Positions 15,705 through 24,272 are shown, counted from the first letter of the stretch. The stretch is 64,000 bases of DNA from GCA-2706205 sp964215955 (GCA_964215955.1 CAXPDR010000019.1:49330-113329), one strand, 5' to 3'. Notes: generated from the sequence alone by a model not told the origin. A program made the numbers and translations.

Positions 15705-17207
15705 ATGGAGACCTTTTTAAATAATTTCATACTCGTAGGTTCAATAATTTTATTCTTGAGTGTCCTTTTAAGTAAGTCTTCTAGTCGATTTGGTTTTCCC
15801 ATTTTGATCATTTTTATGGTCGTAGGAATGATTTCAGGAAGTGAAGGCTTAGGTGGAATACAGTTCGAAAATTATGAATTAACTCATTCCTTAAGTTTGG
15901 TAGCACTCTGTTTGATTATTTTTTCAGGAGGTATCGAAACTGAAATTAAGGATATTAAAAATGATCTTGGACGTGGAATAATTTTATCCTCTCTCGGTGT
16001 ACTTTTAACGGCAAGTTTAGTGGGAATCTTTGTATTTTACCTGCTTGGAATAGGTCCATTAGAATCTTTTCTCGTTGGGGCTATTCTTTCGGCTACAGAT
16101 GCTGCAGCTGTATTTGCTGTATTTAAAGATCGAAAGGCACAGGTTGTTGCGCATAATAAAAATTTACTTAAGTTTGAGTCTGGAAGTAATGACCCAATGG
16201 CCTATTTTTTAGTCACACTCGTCCTTGGGCTAATTCAAACGGGTGAGTATGAAATTGCAAATATTAGCCTAAGTTTTCTTTTAAATCCTTTGGTTGGTAT
16301 TGCTATTGGGTGGATTTTATCCAAACTTTTTATAAGCTTAAATAATATTGTAAATCTAGAATTTATTGGTTTATACCCGGCCCTGACTTTATCTTTTCTT
16401 TTCTTGAACTATTCTATTGCCTCACAATTAGGAGGAAATGGTTTTTTAGCTGTCTATATATTTGGTTTACTTATTAGCAGTAAAAAGATTTTACATAAAA
16501 CATTTTTGTATAGTTTTTATGATGGTATTTCATGGCTTTCTCAAATAGGTCTTTTTGTCATGTTAGGACTACTTGTTTTCCCAAGCCGTTTGATTAATAT
16601 TGCACCAGAAGGCTTTGTAGTCGCTTTATTTTTGATCTTTATTGCACGTCCTGTCACCATATTTTTATGCTTGTCAAATAGTCGATTTAACCTGAAAGAT
16701 AAAGTCTTCATTTCTTGGGCGGGGTTAAAGGGTGCAACTCCAATTGTCTTTGCTAGTTTGGCAGCAGTTAAAATGGGGGATAAAGCTTTCATCCTTTTCG
16801 ATATCGTTTTTTTCGTCGTTTTGGTTTCTGCATTAATTCAGGGGGTTACACTAAAGTTGGTTGCAAGAAAGTTGGGGCTTTTGTATGAAGCAATAGAGGA
16901 TCCAAATTTTCCTATTGATATTGAAGTTCTAGAAAAAACAAAAAATGGTATTAAAGAATTTGTTATTGAAGATGGGTTCTATGCCATTGAAAAAAGAGTT
17001 GTTGATTTAAATCTTCCTAGTGGATGTCTTGTTCTTTTTATAAAGAGGGAAGGCGTTTTTGTTATTCCAGATGGCTCTATTAAATTCAATCTTGGTGATA
17101 AAGTACTTTTTGTTACTCAGTCCAAGTCAGATATAGAGAAAGCCTTATTTTGCTTCCAGAGTGGCGAGGATTTAGTCGTTGATAGCGATCCTACTCAAAA
17201 TAATTAA
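15705..17207 (+). CDS. K+/H+ antiporter of the CPA1 type (NhaP2/CvrA-like) with TrkA-C domain
   Basis: 500 residues. Residues ~1-390 are 12 or so membrane segments with the CPA1 signatures GAILSATDAAAVFAVF (ion-binding Asp) and FESGSNDPMAYFLV (NDP motif). The C-terminal ~100 residues fit a TrkA-C-like regulatory domain (GDKVLFVTQSKSDIEKA end). K+ or Na+ is exchanged for H+. GGAGTAAG is ~6 bases before ATG. It is alone between divergent small genes. Confidence 0.85.
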   Translation: METFLNNFILVGSIILFLSVLLSKSSSRFGFPILIIFMVVGMISGSEGLGGIQFENYELTHSLSLVALCLIIFSGGIETEIKDIKNDLGRGIILSSLGVLLTASLVGIFVFYLLGIGPLESFLVGAILSATDAAAVFAVFKDRKAQVVAHNKNLLKFESGSNDPMAYFLVTLVLGLIQTGEYEIANISLSFLLNPLVGIAIGWILSKLFISLNNIVNLEFIGLYPALTLSFLFLNYSIASQLGGNGFLAVYIFGLLISSKKILHKTFLYSFYDGISWLSQIGLFVMLGLLVFPSRLINIAPEGFVVALFLIFIARPVTIFLCLSNSRFNLKDKVFISWAGLKGATPIVFASLAAVKMGDKAFILFDIVFFVVLVSALIQGVTLKLVARKLGLLYEAIEDPNFPIDIEVLEKTKNGIKEFVIEDGFYAIEKRVVDLNLPSGCLVLFIKREGVFVIPDGSIKFNLGDKVLFVTQSKSDIEKALFCFQSGEDLVVDSDPTQNN

Positions 17208-17251
17208 AGAATATCATATGAGAGATTCATAAAGTCTGTTATTATTTAAAA

Positions 17252-17626
17252 GTGAAAAATGGCAACGTATTAAACAAAGAAAATGGTACTTACAAATTAA
17301 CTAATTTTATTTTAGTCGTTATTACTTTATTTTGCAGCATGCTTTATGATCCTATTGTCAGAGTTGACAATACACCTCGTACGCCTATCTTTAAAGAATT
17401 TTTAACATTTTCTACCACTACATTTATCACTAATTCAAGATTTAAGAATCCTCGGTGGAAGCCTGATTCTAAGAATCTGTTTATTATGGTGGACAGAATA
17501 TTATTATTGAATAATGTTTTTGTTCTACTTTTAGGAATCTTTCTTTATGTTAGCTGTTTTAGCATATTAACCCTGTTAAAGTCTTCACTCCAAATTCGAG
17601 CTCCTTCAACTTTATTCTATAGTTAA
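17252..17626 (+). CDS. Small membrane protein of unknown function
   Basis: About 124 residues if GTG 17252 is used; there is no ribosome site, so the start is weak. Two hydrophobic helices, at about 17-34 (TNFILVVITLFCSMLYDP) and 85-110 (LNNVFVLLLGIFLYVSCFSI). A polar middle (IVRVDNTPRTPIFKEF) would face the periplasm or cytoplasm. No family known. It precedes the next membrane protein by 25 bases and may be co-transcribed with it. Confidence 0.45.
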   Translation: MKNGNVLNKENGTYKLTNFILVVITLFCSMLYDPIVRVDNTPRTPIFKEFLTFSTTTFITNSRFKNPRWKPDSKNLFIMVDRILLLNNVFVLLLGIFLYVSCFSILTLLKSSLQIRAPSTLFYS

Positions 17627-17651
17627 ATCGAATTTTTAAAAGGAGTATAGA

Positions 17652-18140
17652 ATGAAGCTAAGAATAAAGTTTCCCACGTTCTTATTGGTTTGTTTTACTT
17701 GTGTAATTCTTATCGTTTACTTATTTTCTATTTATCAGATAAGTGAGCATAGACTAATAGGACGAATTGTAACAATGGAGTCAAATTGGGGCTCTCATAA
17801 TTACCATATAACGGTTTTTTCTGAGAACAAGTTATACGAAATATATGTTGAGTCAGAATCAATGATTAATGAATTAAAAAGCTTTAAGGCAAAGTTTATT
17901 GAATTTAGTTTCAATGAATATTTATCTGGATTTATCTGGAAATCCAGATATAAATTGACGGCGTTTAATTCAATTGAATCAGGAAGAATAAGAAGAACAA
18001 AAGCTTTAGAAAAGGTAGATAGAACATTAGTCTGCTCCCTTTTGTATCAAATCAACAATAACTCAGAACTTAAAACTAAAGTGTTTAAGTTTTTAAAATC
18101 TAATTATGAAGTAGAGCATATATTAAAAAAATGTGAATGA
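17652..18140 (+). CDS. Membrane-anchored protein of unknown function
   Basis: 162 residues, ATG 5-6 bases after AAAGGAG. One membrane helix near the N-terminus (PTFLLVCFTCVILIVYLFSIY) after a short basic stretch, so N-terminus in. The rest (about 35-162) is an alpha/beta-looking periplasmic domain (HNYHITVFSENKLYEIYVES, beta) ending in a helical lysine-rich tail with two cysteines. No family known. It shares a terminator region with a mini-gene on the other strand. Confidence 0.6.
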   Translation: MKLRIKFPTFLLVCFTCVILIVYLFSIYQISEHRLIGRIVTMESNWGSHNYHITVFSENKLYEIYVESESMINELKSFKAKFIEFSFNEYLSGFIWKSRYKLTAFNSIESGRIRRTKALEKVDRTLVCSLLYQINNNSELKTKVFKFLKSNYEVEHILKKCE

Positions 18141-18142
18141 AA

Positions 18143-18171
18143 AAGAGAGTACCGACTAAAGGTACTCTCTT
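18143..18171. terminator. Bidirectional terminator
   Basis: AAGAGAGTACC and GGTACTCTCTT form an 11-bp perfect stem around a 7-base loop. On the plus strand it is followed by CTTTGC; on the minus strand by TTTTTC. The minus strand thus has the better T tract, supporting a transcript coming from the mini-gene at 18190-18273. Confidence 0.85.
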
Positions 18172-18189
18172 CTTTGCATGTTATTTAGA

Positions 18190-18273
18190 CTATATGTAAG
18201 TATCAAATAAGATTAAAAGTATCGTCATGACAAAAAAACTAAAGAACAATATCCAGTCTTTGATATTTTTCAA
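18190..18273 (-). CDS. 27-residue single-pass membrane mini-protein
   Basis: TTG start with a GGAGG site 4 bases upstream (AAGGAGGCTCTTTG). The 27 codons read MKNIKDWILFFSFFVMTI then LLILFDTYI, one membrane helix with a basic N-terminus (KNIK) and an acidic, aromatic C-terminus, as in KdpF-like or small toxin-like membrane peptides. The stop is 19 bases from a perfect terminator stem that carries a T tract in this direction. The AT-rich base composition alone could produce such a frame, but the ribosome site plus terminator make it credible. Function unknown. Confidence 0.55.
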   Translation of the reverse strand: MKNIKDWILFFSFFVMTILLILFDTYI

Positions 18274-18308
18274 AGAGCCTCCTTTGTAAAATGATTAATT
18301 AGTATATT

Positions 18309-18608
18309 TTACATTCGATATGGTGGGCCTCTAGTTTTGTCTGCTTGGGATTCATTGGTATTTTTTATTTGTTGCTTACTTATATTAGTTTCTAGGTTTG
18401 TTAATTTTCGAAGATGAGTGTGAGAAATACTTAGGATTAAGTGATCTGAATGGTTGTTTCTATTTGGTTCTTCCAACTCAGTTGGCAGGGCCGTTAAAAA
18501 AAGATTTTCTTTTGTTTGTTGGATCGATTCTTTTTTATTAAAATTTTGATACTCAAAAAAAGTATAGAAAACTACCGAAAAAATCAAAAACTTCATTAAT
18601 ATTCTCAT
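18309..18608 (-). CDS. Small exported or membrane-anchored protein of unknown function
   Basis: 99 residues from the first ATG, or ~95 if the second ATG (MKFLIFSVVFYTFFEYQNF) is used. A TATAAT box directly abuts the first ATG, so a -10 start there would put the mRNA start inside the first codons and favours the second ATG with a very short leader. There is one N-terminal hydrophobic stretch then a polar, low-complexity tail rich in Asn, Gln, Glu and His, ending GPPYRM. No family known. Base composition does not exclude a spurious frame. Confidence 0.45.
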   Translation of the reverse strand: MRILMKFLIFSVVFYTFFEYQNFNKKESIQQTKENLFLTALPTELEEPNRNNHSDHLILSISHTHLRKLTNLETNISKQQIKNTNESQADKTRGPPYRM

Positions 18609-18739
18609 ATTATAATATAGCAGAAAATATCTTGTTTATACAGGTTTTATTTCCTTTAAATGGACAAACTCGGTAGCATTCAAAAAAATATATCAATGTT
18701 TTTAAATTGGAAAGTCTCATTTGAGTGTTCCTTTTTTGC

Positions 18740-18793
18740 AACATTGTATTGCATAAATATACTCTATTGCAACACTAGAAAATCAGCGATAAT
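18740..18793 (+). promoter_or_regulatory. Second LysR-type control block, ahead of the ygiD-like remnant
   Basis: AACATTGTATTGCA, then TTGCAAC ending at 18773, then GATAAT at 18788-18793. Spacing between the landmarks equals that of the block at 8545-8598: 34 bases from AACATTG to the end of TTGCAAC and 15 further to GATAAT. About two thirds of the bases match. This implies the LysR regulator at 7652 once or still acts here. Confidence 0.7.
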
Positions 18794-18875
18794 TAAAATG
18801 AAAAAGTTTTATAGAAGAGAATTTATTATATCCATATTTATAGGAAAAATTGGCCTTGTTTTCGGGAGAAAGGTT

Positions 18876-19013
18876 ATGACAAAAGGAAAAAAGACAAAAA
18901 TGCCATTACTCTTTATTGGTCATGGTTCACCAATGAATGCCATTGAAGAAAATGATTTTACGAAGATGCTAAAGGGGCTTTCAAAATGGATCATTATCAA
19001 TGAGATGTTTTAA
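18876..19013 (+). pseudogene. Remnant of a 4,5-DOPA extradiol dioxygenase (YgiD/DODA-like), N-terminus only
   Basis: From ATG 18876, behind GGGAGAAAGG, the 45 codons include MPLLFIGHGSPMNAIEENDF, the strongly conserved start of the LigB-type YgiD/DODA family (around the first metal His). It then stops after KWIIINEMF. The family is about 260 residues long, so over four fifths is missing, including the other metal ligands. Upstream is a complete LysR-type promoter block (18740-18793), so regulation survived while the gene was deleted. YgiD commonly accompanies pirin and FMN reductase, which supports the reading. Confidence 0.75.
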
Positions 19014-19060
19014 GTTTAGTTAGAAAGTTATATACTTTTAAAACTAAAGGTAGGACTTTC

Positions 19061-19522
19061 ATGAGTATTAAAATCACAGAAGAAATTAAAAATTATTGGC
19101 TAAAATTTATTAATCAAAGAGAGGATCTTTTTCATCTTAAAGATTACAAATTTGAGGCATGGAGTTTTGGAAATTCTAAAGAATTAGCGGATGAACTTGG
19201 TCAGCTGGTATTGGAAGGAAAGAAAACCGCAACTTGTAGTCTGTTAAGGGCCTATAATGGCTTTGAAAATGAAATCCCAAGAGTGGGTGTTTATAGTGTC
19301 CTTTGTAATGGAGATGAAATTCCTATTTGTATTGTCTTTTTAACAGATACTTGGGTTTGTAAATATAATGAAGTTACTGAAAAGCATGCTTTTGAAGAAG
19401 GTGAAGGCGATAGGAGTCTTGAACATTGGAAGGAAGTTCATCAGCAATTCTTTTCTCAGTATGATGGATTTCATGAGGAAGACGATCTTATTTGTGAACG
19501 ATTCAAAGTTATTTATAAATAA
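19061..19522 (+). CDS. ASCH-domain protein
   Basis: 153 residues. The ASCH (RNA-binding PUA-like) signature is present: VLEGKKTATCSL (the GxKx-T loop), EIPRVGVYSVL, then CIVFLTDTWVCKYNEVTEKHAFEEGEG and SLEHWKEVH at the end. Family members bind RNA or hydrolyse modified nucleosides (some YqfB-like proteins cleave acetylcytidine). The exact activity is not readable here. It stands alone between the ygiD remnant and the zincin gene. Confidence 0.85.
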   Translation: MSIKITEEIKNYWLKFINQREDLFHLKDYKFEAWSFGNSKELADELGQLVLEGKKTATCSLLRAYNGFENEIPRVGVYSVLCNGDEIPICIVFLTDTWVCKYNEVTEKHAFEEGEGDRSLEHWKEVHQQFFSQYDGFHEEDDLICERFKVIYK

Positions 19523-19577
19523 GTAAAGTTTTCATGGAATATTATTAGTTTACATCTCTTGTGTTAGTAGTTTTTGA

Positions 19578-20690
19578 ATGAAACTATTATTTCCTTTTTT
19601 AATTTTATTTTCCGCTATTTCAACAAGTTATGCAGCCGAAAAATTCGCTGGAATCCAATTTGATTCATCAGTTCCAAACTCCCAGATGAACTCGATGAAA
19701 GAAGATTTGAAATATTTATTCAAATCTAGCTCTCAAAACCAAGAATTAAAACAAATATTAGAAACAAAAGACACTAGTGGAGCAGTACTTTATAATTGGA
19801 TCTATAATCGCATTAAATACATAATTGGTGAATCATACGTGATTGGAGGAAGAAATTTTCTTTCCCGTGGATTATTTTGGAGTGGGTTTAAATTTCCTAA
19901 TACTCCTTTACCTGTGATTGATCGTGGAAATAATGAAAACTTTGGCTCCGCCGTTGTTATGTCAAATATAGGTGCTAATCTATATTATTCTGGTAAGAAA
20001 TTTAACGAACTTAAAGGTATCAGACTAGATGGTGAAAAAGTTTACGCTAAATCTACAAGGGTAGGTATTTTACAAATAGGAGAAGGATTATTTTCTAATA
20101 TCACCGCCATTAACGAATTAGAAAACTCTGAAGCTAATAAAATTCAGCGGCTAGGAACTCTATTTCATGAGGCCAGACATAGTGATGGACAAGGGAAGAA
20201 TCTAGGATTTTTACATAAGAAATGTCCTATGGGCCATGATTTTTCTGGGTTGTTTGCTTGTGAATCTTATGGGAATGGGGCCTACAAAACTGGAGCTCTT
20301 ACAAGAAAGGCTTTTCTTAAAGATTGTCGAACTTGTACTTTAGAAGACAAGACCAAACTTGAAGCATCAATTGCTGATGCATTGAATAGAGTTGTTTTTA
20401 GATCTCATGTAAAAACGAAAGAAGAGCTCTTAAAAGAAATAGACATGTACGAACCTGTTATTAAGGTATACATCGATTTGATTAAAGCTTCCCAAGGAAG
20501 TGACAATTTAGGCCAATTAGAAAATGAGCTCCAAAAATTTAAGGATAAACAACAATTATGTCGTGATCAATTAAAAGAGATAGAAACCATTTCCAGAGCA
20601 ACAAATGTGATTGCTCAGCCTGAAGGTGAGTTTAGGGAAGTTGATACTAAATTTAGCTCTAAACTTATGCAACAAGAGTTAAATCTATAA
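19578..20690 (+). CDS. Exported zincin metalloprotease-like protein
   Basis: 370 residues with a signal peptide over ~1-19 (KLLFPFLILFSAISTSYA). The zinc site LFH197-E198-A-R-H201SDG is a full HExxH. A Cys-rich stretch (KKCPMGHDFSG, LFACESYGNGAY, DCRTCTLED) follows and probably forms disulfides and may carry the third ligand. The C-terminal ~110 residues are helical and charged. I do not know its peptidase family. It overlaps the start of the next gene by one base, so the two are translated together. Confidence 0.6.
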   Translation: MKLLFPFLILFSAISTSYAAEKFAGIQFDSSVPNSQMNSMKEDLKYLFKSSSQNQELKQILETKDTSGAVLYNWIYNRIKYIIGESYVIGGRNFLSRGLFWSGFKFPNTPLPVIDRGNNENFGSAVVMSNIGANLYYSGKKFNELKGIRLDGEKVYAKSTRVGILQIGEGLFSNITAINELENSEANKIQRLGTLFHEARHSDGQGKNLGFLHKKCPMGHDFSGLFACESYGNGAYKTGALTRKAFLKDCRTCTLEDKTKLEASIADALNRVVFRSHVKTKEELLKEIDMYEPVIKVYIDLIKASQGSDNLGQLENELQKFKDKQQLCRDQLKEIETISRATNVIAQPEGEFREVDTKFSSKLMQQELNL

Positions 20691-21163
20691 TGAACAGAAA
20701 GATATTTTTATTTCTCATTTTAAGTTTAATTTCTAAGAATCTTTTTCATAAAGAATATAATTATTTTTGCCCAGAAGAATTGTTAACTCAAAAAAATGAA
20801 GTTATTGATAAAGTCTTTAAAACAAAAATAAGTTATGGTGAATATATAAATAATCTTCCTTTTAAAGAAGATATGAATAACTTAAGTGACTCAGAAATTC
20901 ATGGCACGCCAGAATTAGTATTAAAAAGCGCAGAACTTATAGCTAAAATTCAATCTGGTGCTCAGAAAGATAAGAAGTTAAGAAAAGCTGCTCTAAGCTT
21001 TTTCAAAAAATGTGTTGAAAACCAACGGGTCTTAAGTTCAATAAGGGCCGTATGTCTTAATAAACTATATATTCTTATTCCGAAATGGAAACTTGCTATG
21101 CCCCTTGATGCAACTCATATATCCGATGAAATTGAAAGATTAGCATTTCAAACTAGGTTTTAA
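20690..21163 (+). CDS. Partner of the zincin, signal-bearing helical protein of unknown function
   Basis: 157 residues; its ATG overlaps the TAA of the preceding gene (TAATG), which fixes the start and indicates translational coupling. The N-terminus (RKIFLFLILSLISKNLF) is a signal peptide or anchor. The rest is helical, with three cysteines and leucine-rich stretches that could form HEAT-like repeats. No family known. The coupling suggests it assists, inhibits or anchors the metalloprotease. Confidence 0.55.
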   Translation: MNRKIFLFLILSLISKNLFHKEYNYFCPEELLTQKNEVIDKVFKTKISYGEYINNLPFKEDMNNLSDSEIHGTPELVLKSAELIAKIQSGAQKDKKLRKAALSFFKKCVENQRVLSSIRAVCLNKLYILIPKWKLAMPLDATHISDEIERLAFQTRF

Positions 21164-21199
21164 GTTTTCGGTTTTTATTTTTTTTGTTATAACTAATTT

Positions 21200-22081
21200 A
21201 TGGGACACGATCACTCACATCATCATCACCATCATGGAAGTAAAAATATTCTTGTTGCTTTCTTTCTTAATGCTGGATTTTCAGTCATAGAACTTATCGG
21301 TGGGTACTTGACCAATAGTGTTGCTATTTACTCTGATGCATTACATGATTTTGGTGATAGTCTAGCTCTTCTATTTTCCTATTATGCTGAAAAACTAAGC
21401 CATAAAGATGCTGACCAAAAATTTACTTTCGGTTATCGCCGTTTTTCAATTTTATCTGCATTTATAAATGGATTAATCCTTTTGTTGGGAAGTCTTTTTG
21501 TTATCTATGAAGCCGCCCAAAGAATTATGGCACCTGAAGAAGTCGTTCCTGAGGGGATGCTTGGTCTAGCTATTTTAGGAATTGTTGTAAACTCTACTGC
21601 TGCTTACCGATTATCCAAAGATGATGGAGTGAATGCTAAGATGGTTATGTATCATCTATTAGAGGACTTATTAGGATGGGTTGCTGTTCTCATTGTAAGT
21701 ATTATTCTTCTTTTTAAGCCATGGTTCATTCTAGATTCCATTTTATCTATTTTGATTTCACTTTTAATTCTTAAAGGAGTTTATAAAAATCTAATAAAGG
21801 TTGGATTGATTTTTCTTCAAAAGTTTCCTGATGAATTGGAATTTGAAAAATTAAAAAGTGAAGTATTAGATTTAGAGCTTGTAAAGGATATCCATGCAGT
21901 CAAAGGATGGTCTATTGATGATACAACTTATTATCTTCGATTTCATATATCAGTTCCTAGGGAAACTCAAATTGGACTGGTAGATGAATTAAAGATTAAA
22001 ATAAAACAAGTCTTGAGAAAATATAATGTTACCTATTCAACGATTGAGTTTGAATCCACAAATGAATGTGAAGAGTGTTAG
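21200..22081 (+). CDS. Cation diffusion facilitator, probably Zn2+ efflux
   Basis: 293 residues. The N-terminus is GHDHSHHHHHHGSK, a His-rich metal-binding tail. CDF landmarks: SVAIYSDALHDFGDSLALLF (first HxxxD-like site: H and D in helix 2) and MVMYHLLEDLLGWVAVLIVS (second site with H and D), then the C-terminal ferredoxin-like domain (VKDIHAVKGWSIDDTTYYLRFHI). It exports Zn2+ or related ions by proton exchange across the inner membrane. It converges with the following gene, overlapping 4 bases. Confidence 0.9.
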   Translation: MGHDHSHHHHHHGSKNILVAFFLNAGFSVIELIGGYLTNSVAIYSDALHDFGDSLALLFSYYAEKLSHKDADQKFTFGYRRFSILSAFINGLILLLGSLFVIYEAAQRIMAPEEVVPEGMLGLAILGIVVNSTAAYRLSKDDGVNAKMVMYHLLEDLLGWVAVLIVSIILLFKPWFILDSILSILISLLILKGVYKNLIKVGLIFLQKFPDELEFEKLKSEVLDLELVKDIHAVKGWSIDDTTYYLRFHISVPRETQIGLVDELKIKIKQVLRKYNVTYSTIEFESTNECEEC

Positions 22082-23223
22082 TTCACAAAGTTTACATTAA
22101 TATTTATGACTCCATCATTTTTTAAATTACCTTGAATTGGCAATATCTCAACTCTTTCTTTGTTCATATTCATAGTTAAATTTATTCTATGGAATAGGTC
22201 TGAATTAGCGAGTAGTTTTTTTCGCATATAATGAACTAGTTTCGTTAAATAAGCTTTTTTATGCTTGGGCTTTATAAAGGCCTCAGAACCCAGCTTAAAA
22301 CCTCCTTTATAATCTAGTTTATTAATAACTCCATTTTTTTGCAACATCAGTGCATTTAAGTCAAAAGTAATGTTTAAGTTACCTTCTTCCGATCTTCCTT
22401 GTAGGTAATCAAGGACCACATTCTTAGCATGTTTTATGATTCCCATGTTCAGATAACTTCCAGTATAAAGTATATCAATATCTTTTTGGCTGAATTTAAA
22501 ATTTGGTCTTCTGGCCTTATTCATGGGAGAAACATAGGCATTTAATTCTTGGGGAAAATTCATTATCAAATTTCTCCAGTTTTCATATTTCCTTGATGTC
22601 GACCATACTCTATAAAATCTCGGTTGAATATATTCATCTAAAAAAAGAATTTTTTCAGTATTTGGATTTTCTAAATGTTTAATTGTTTGATTTTTTGTTA
22701 ATCCGGCAATATCGTACATTTCATGCGGGTGATATATAAAGTGATATGAGTTTGATTCTAAAGAGATCTTTTCTTTTAAACCATGACTTTTAATACAAGA
22801 TATAGTCATTTTCCTTTTATACCTTTTGTCAGTTCTCTCAAGAATGAGTCCAGCATTTAGCAAAATGTCCTTTTTATACTGATCTAAATCAGAAGGATAA
22901 TAAAAATAAATATCACTCCATGTATTTCTAGAGTATCCATTAATTGATATTTCTTGATTATAAGTTTGTAGGGCATAAGTTTTTTTATTAACGGTGTGGT
23001 CAAAGACAATATTAAACTCTAAATCTTTCATTTTATATGTATAGATTGTTTGGTTTTTTCTTTGCTCAATTGAGGTTTGTTTTAATCCTGGAGCACTACA
23101 AACGATACCTAATCCTGAACTAATGTTTTTATTATAATCTTCATAAGCAGCATCTGTATTATATGCATACACATTGATGCTTGTTAAAAGAATTAAAGAC
23201 GTCATAAACCATGTTATTTTCAT
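22078..23223 (-). CDS. Exported protein of unknown function
   Basis: 381 residues, signal peptide ~1-20 (TWFMTSLILLTSINVYA). Two cysteines only (VCSAPG, SCIKSHG). Mixed alpha/beta with many aromatics; a repeated pattern at the end (GNLNITFDLN and NDGVININVNF) looks like beta strands of a lipid- or sugar-binding domain, but no family matches. It has its own leader (TATTAAATG..GAGTATT) and overlaps the CDF gene tail-to-tail by 4 bases. Confidence 0.6.
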   Translation of the reverse strand: MKITWFMTSLILLTSINVYAYNTDAAYEDYNKNISSGLGIVCSAPGLKQTSIEQRKNQTIYTYKMKDLEFNIVFDHTVNKKTYALQTYNQEISINGYSRNTWSDIYFYYPSDLDQYKKDILLNAGLILERTDKRYKRKMTISCIKSHGLKEKISLESNSYHFIYHPHEMYDIAGLTKNQTIKHLENPNTEKILFLDEYIQPRFYRVWSTSRKYENWRNLIMNFPQELNAYVSPMNKARRPNFKFSQKDIDILYTGSYLNMGIIKHAKNVVLDYLQGRSEEGNLNITFDLNALMLQKNGVINKLDYKGGFKLGSEAFIKPKHKKAYLTKLVHYMRKKLLANSDLFHRINLTMNMNKERVEILPIQGNLKNDGVININVNFVN

Positions 23224-23357
23224 TTAATACTCCAAAAAAAATAGTATCTTGGTTTCATTTTAGTTCTTTTTGGAATGTAAAAGGAGGTAATTTGTAATGA
23301 TTCCATATGTTGGTGTCATAAGTTTTGACAATTTTGACCTTATTTCAGCTAAATAGA

Positions 23358-23381
23358 AAGGCCGATGGAGAGATCGGCCTT
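23358..23381. terminator. Hairpin behind OmpA lipoprotein gene
   Basis: AAGGCCGAT, loop GGAGAG, ATCGGCCTT: a 9-bp perfect GC-rich stem just past the minus-strand gene end (23396). The flanking T run is weak on the minus strand (TCTATTT). Confidence 0.65.
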
Positions 23382-23395
23382 GTAGGAAGGTTTTT

Positions 23396-23860
23396 TTATT
23401 GTTTCATTAAAATTGCCGTTATGGGAATAATCTCAATGGCAGGAACAATTTCAATGGTTGCACGTCGATTTTTACTTCGTAAGTAAGAATCTGTTGCTCG
23501 GATTAAGGGAGCATTTTCGCCGTAGCTTCTGGTACTGATGCGATCGGGTGATATGCCTAAATCCATAAGTACTTTCTTCACTGCTAGAGCTCTTTTTAAT
23601 CCTAGATTTTCATTATATTTTTCAGTTCCAATTCTATCTGTGTGCCCATTTATAACAATGGTTGAATCTTTTGATGCTTTATTCAAAGCAGCAATCGAAT
23701 CTTTCAGGTAAAACATTTCGTGTGTGTTAATGCTTGAAGAATTAAATCCGAAGTGGATGACAGGAAGCCGAATCTGATTCTTCTTTCTTAATGTTTTTGA
23801 ACTTGAGCATGCAACAAAAATAATCATTAGAAATAATACAATTAAACTTCTAAGTAACAT
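23396..23860 (-). CDS. OmpA-family peptidoglycan-binding lipoprotein (Pal-like, small)
   Basis: 154 residues with a lipobox ending IFVAC18, so the mature protein is lipid-anchored in the outer membrane. The OmpA_C domain about 34-140 has FGFNSSSIN (HxFxSS-like start), INGHTDRIGTEKYNENLGLKRALAVKKVL (TD.G..xNxxLSxxRA motif) and RRATIEIV. It ties the outer membrane to peptidoglycan. It is 2 bases from the next gene upstream (23863), so they share one transcript. Confidence 0.85.
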   Translation of the reverse strand: MLLRSLIVLFLMIIFVACSSSKTLRKKNQIRLPVIHFGFNSSSINTHEMFYLKDSIAALNKASKDSTIVINGHTDRIGTEKYNENLGLKRALAVKKVLMDLGISPDRISTRSYGENAPLIRATDSYLRSKNRRATIEIVPAIEIIPITAILMKQ

Positions 23861-23862
23861 TT

Positions 23863-24219
23863 TTAATATTCCTCTTGGTTTAATTTCATTTTTTCAAGGT
23901 CTTGTCTTAGCATATTGAGACGCTCATCAATATCATCCATCAGGAGATTCGCACTGATAGGATCTAAGTAGTCTTTTCTGACGAATAAATCATCAATTAA
24001 TTCAAGCTCTTTATAAAATCTCCAATGAAACATTGGTCTCAATTTCGTATTTTCAATTTCAGGATATCTGGAAAAATAATAGATTTCTAAATCTTTGAGC
24101 AGTGTTTCTATTGTTTCTAATTTTTTATTTAAAAACAATTCTTTTTCCTCATTTTCTTTTCTAACCAGATGGTTTCTACTTTTTTCATTAAAATTAAAAC
24201 TTGTACTTAGTGCTCTCAT
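23863..24219 (-). CDS. Small coiled helical protein of unknown function
   Basis: 118 residues, ATG behind AAGGAGCTTCTTATG. Highly charged, helical throughout (KENEEKELFLNKKLETIETLLKDLEIYYF and ERLNMLRQDLEKMKLNQEEY), a probable coiled coil with a central FHWRFYKELELIDDLFVRKDYL segment. No signal peptide. Two bases before the OmpA lipoprotein gene, so they are in one operon behind MscS. Its partner may be the envelope proteins around it. Confidence 0.6.
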   Translation of the reverse strand: MRALSTSFNFNEKSRNHLVRKENEEKELFLNKKLETIETLLKDLEIYYFSRYPEIENTKLRPMFHWRFYKELELIDDLFVRKDYLDPISANLLMDDIDERLNMLRQDLEKMKLNQEEY

Positions 24220-24272
24220 AAGAAGCTCCTTTTTTAGTTCGTTAAAATCATGCTAGCGAAATAAATAAAGTA

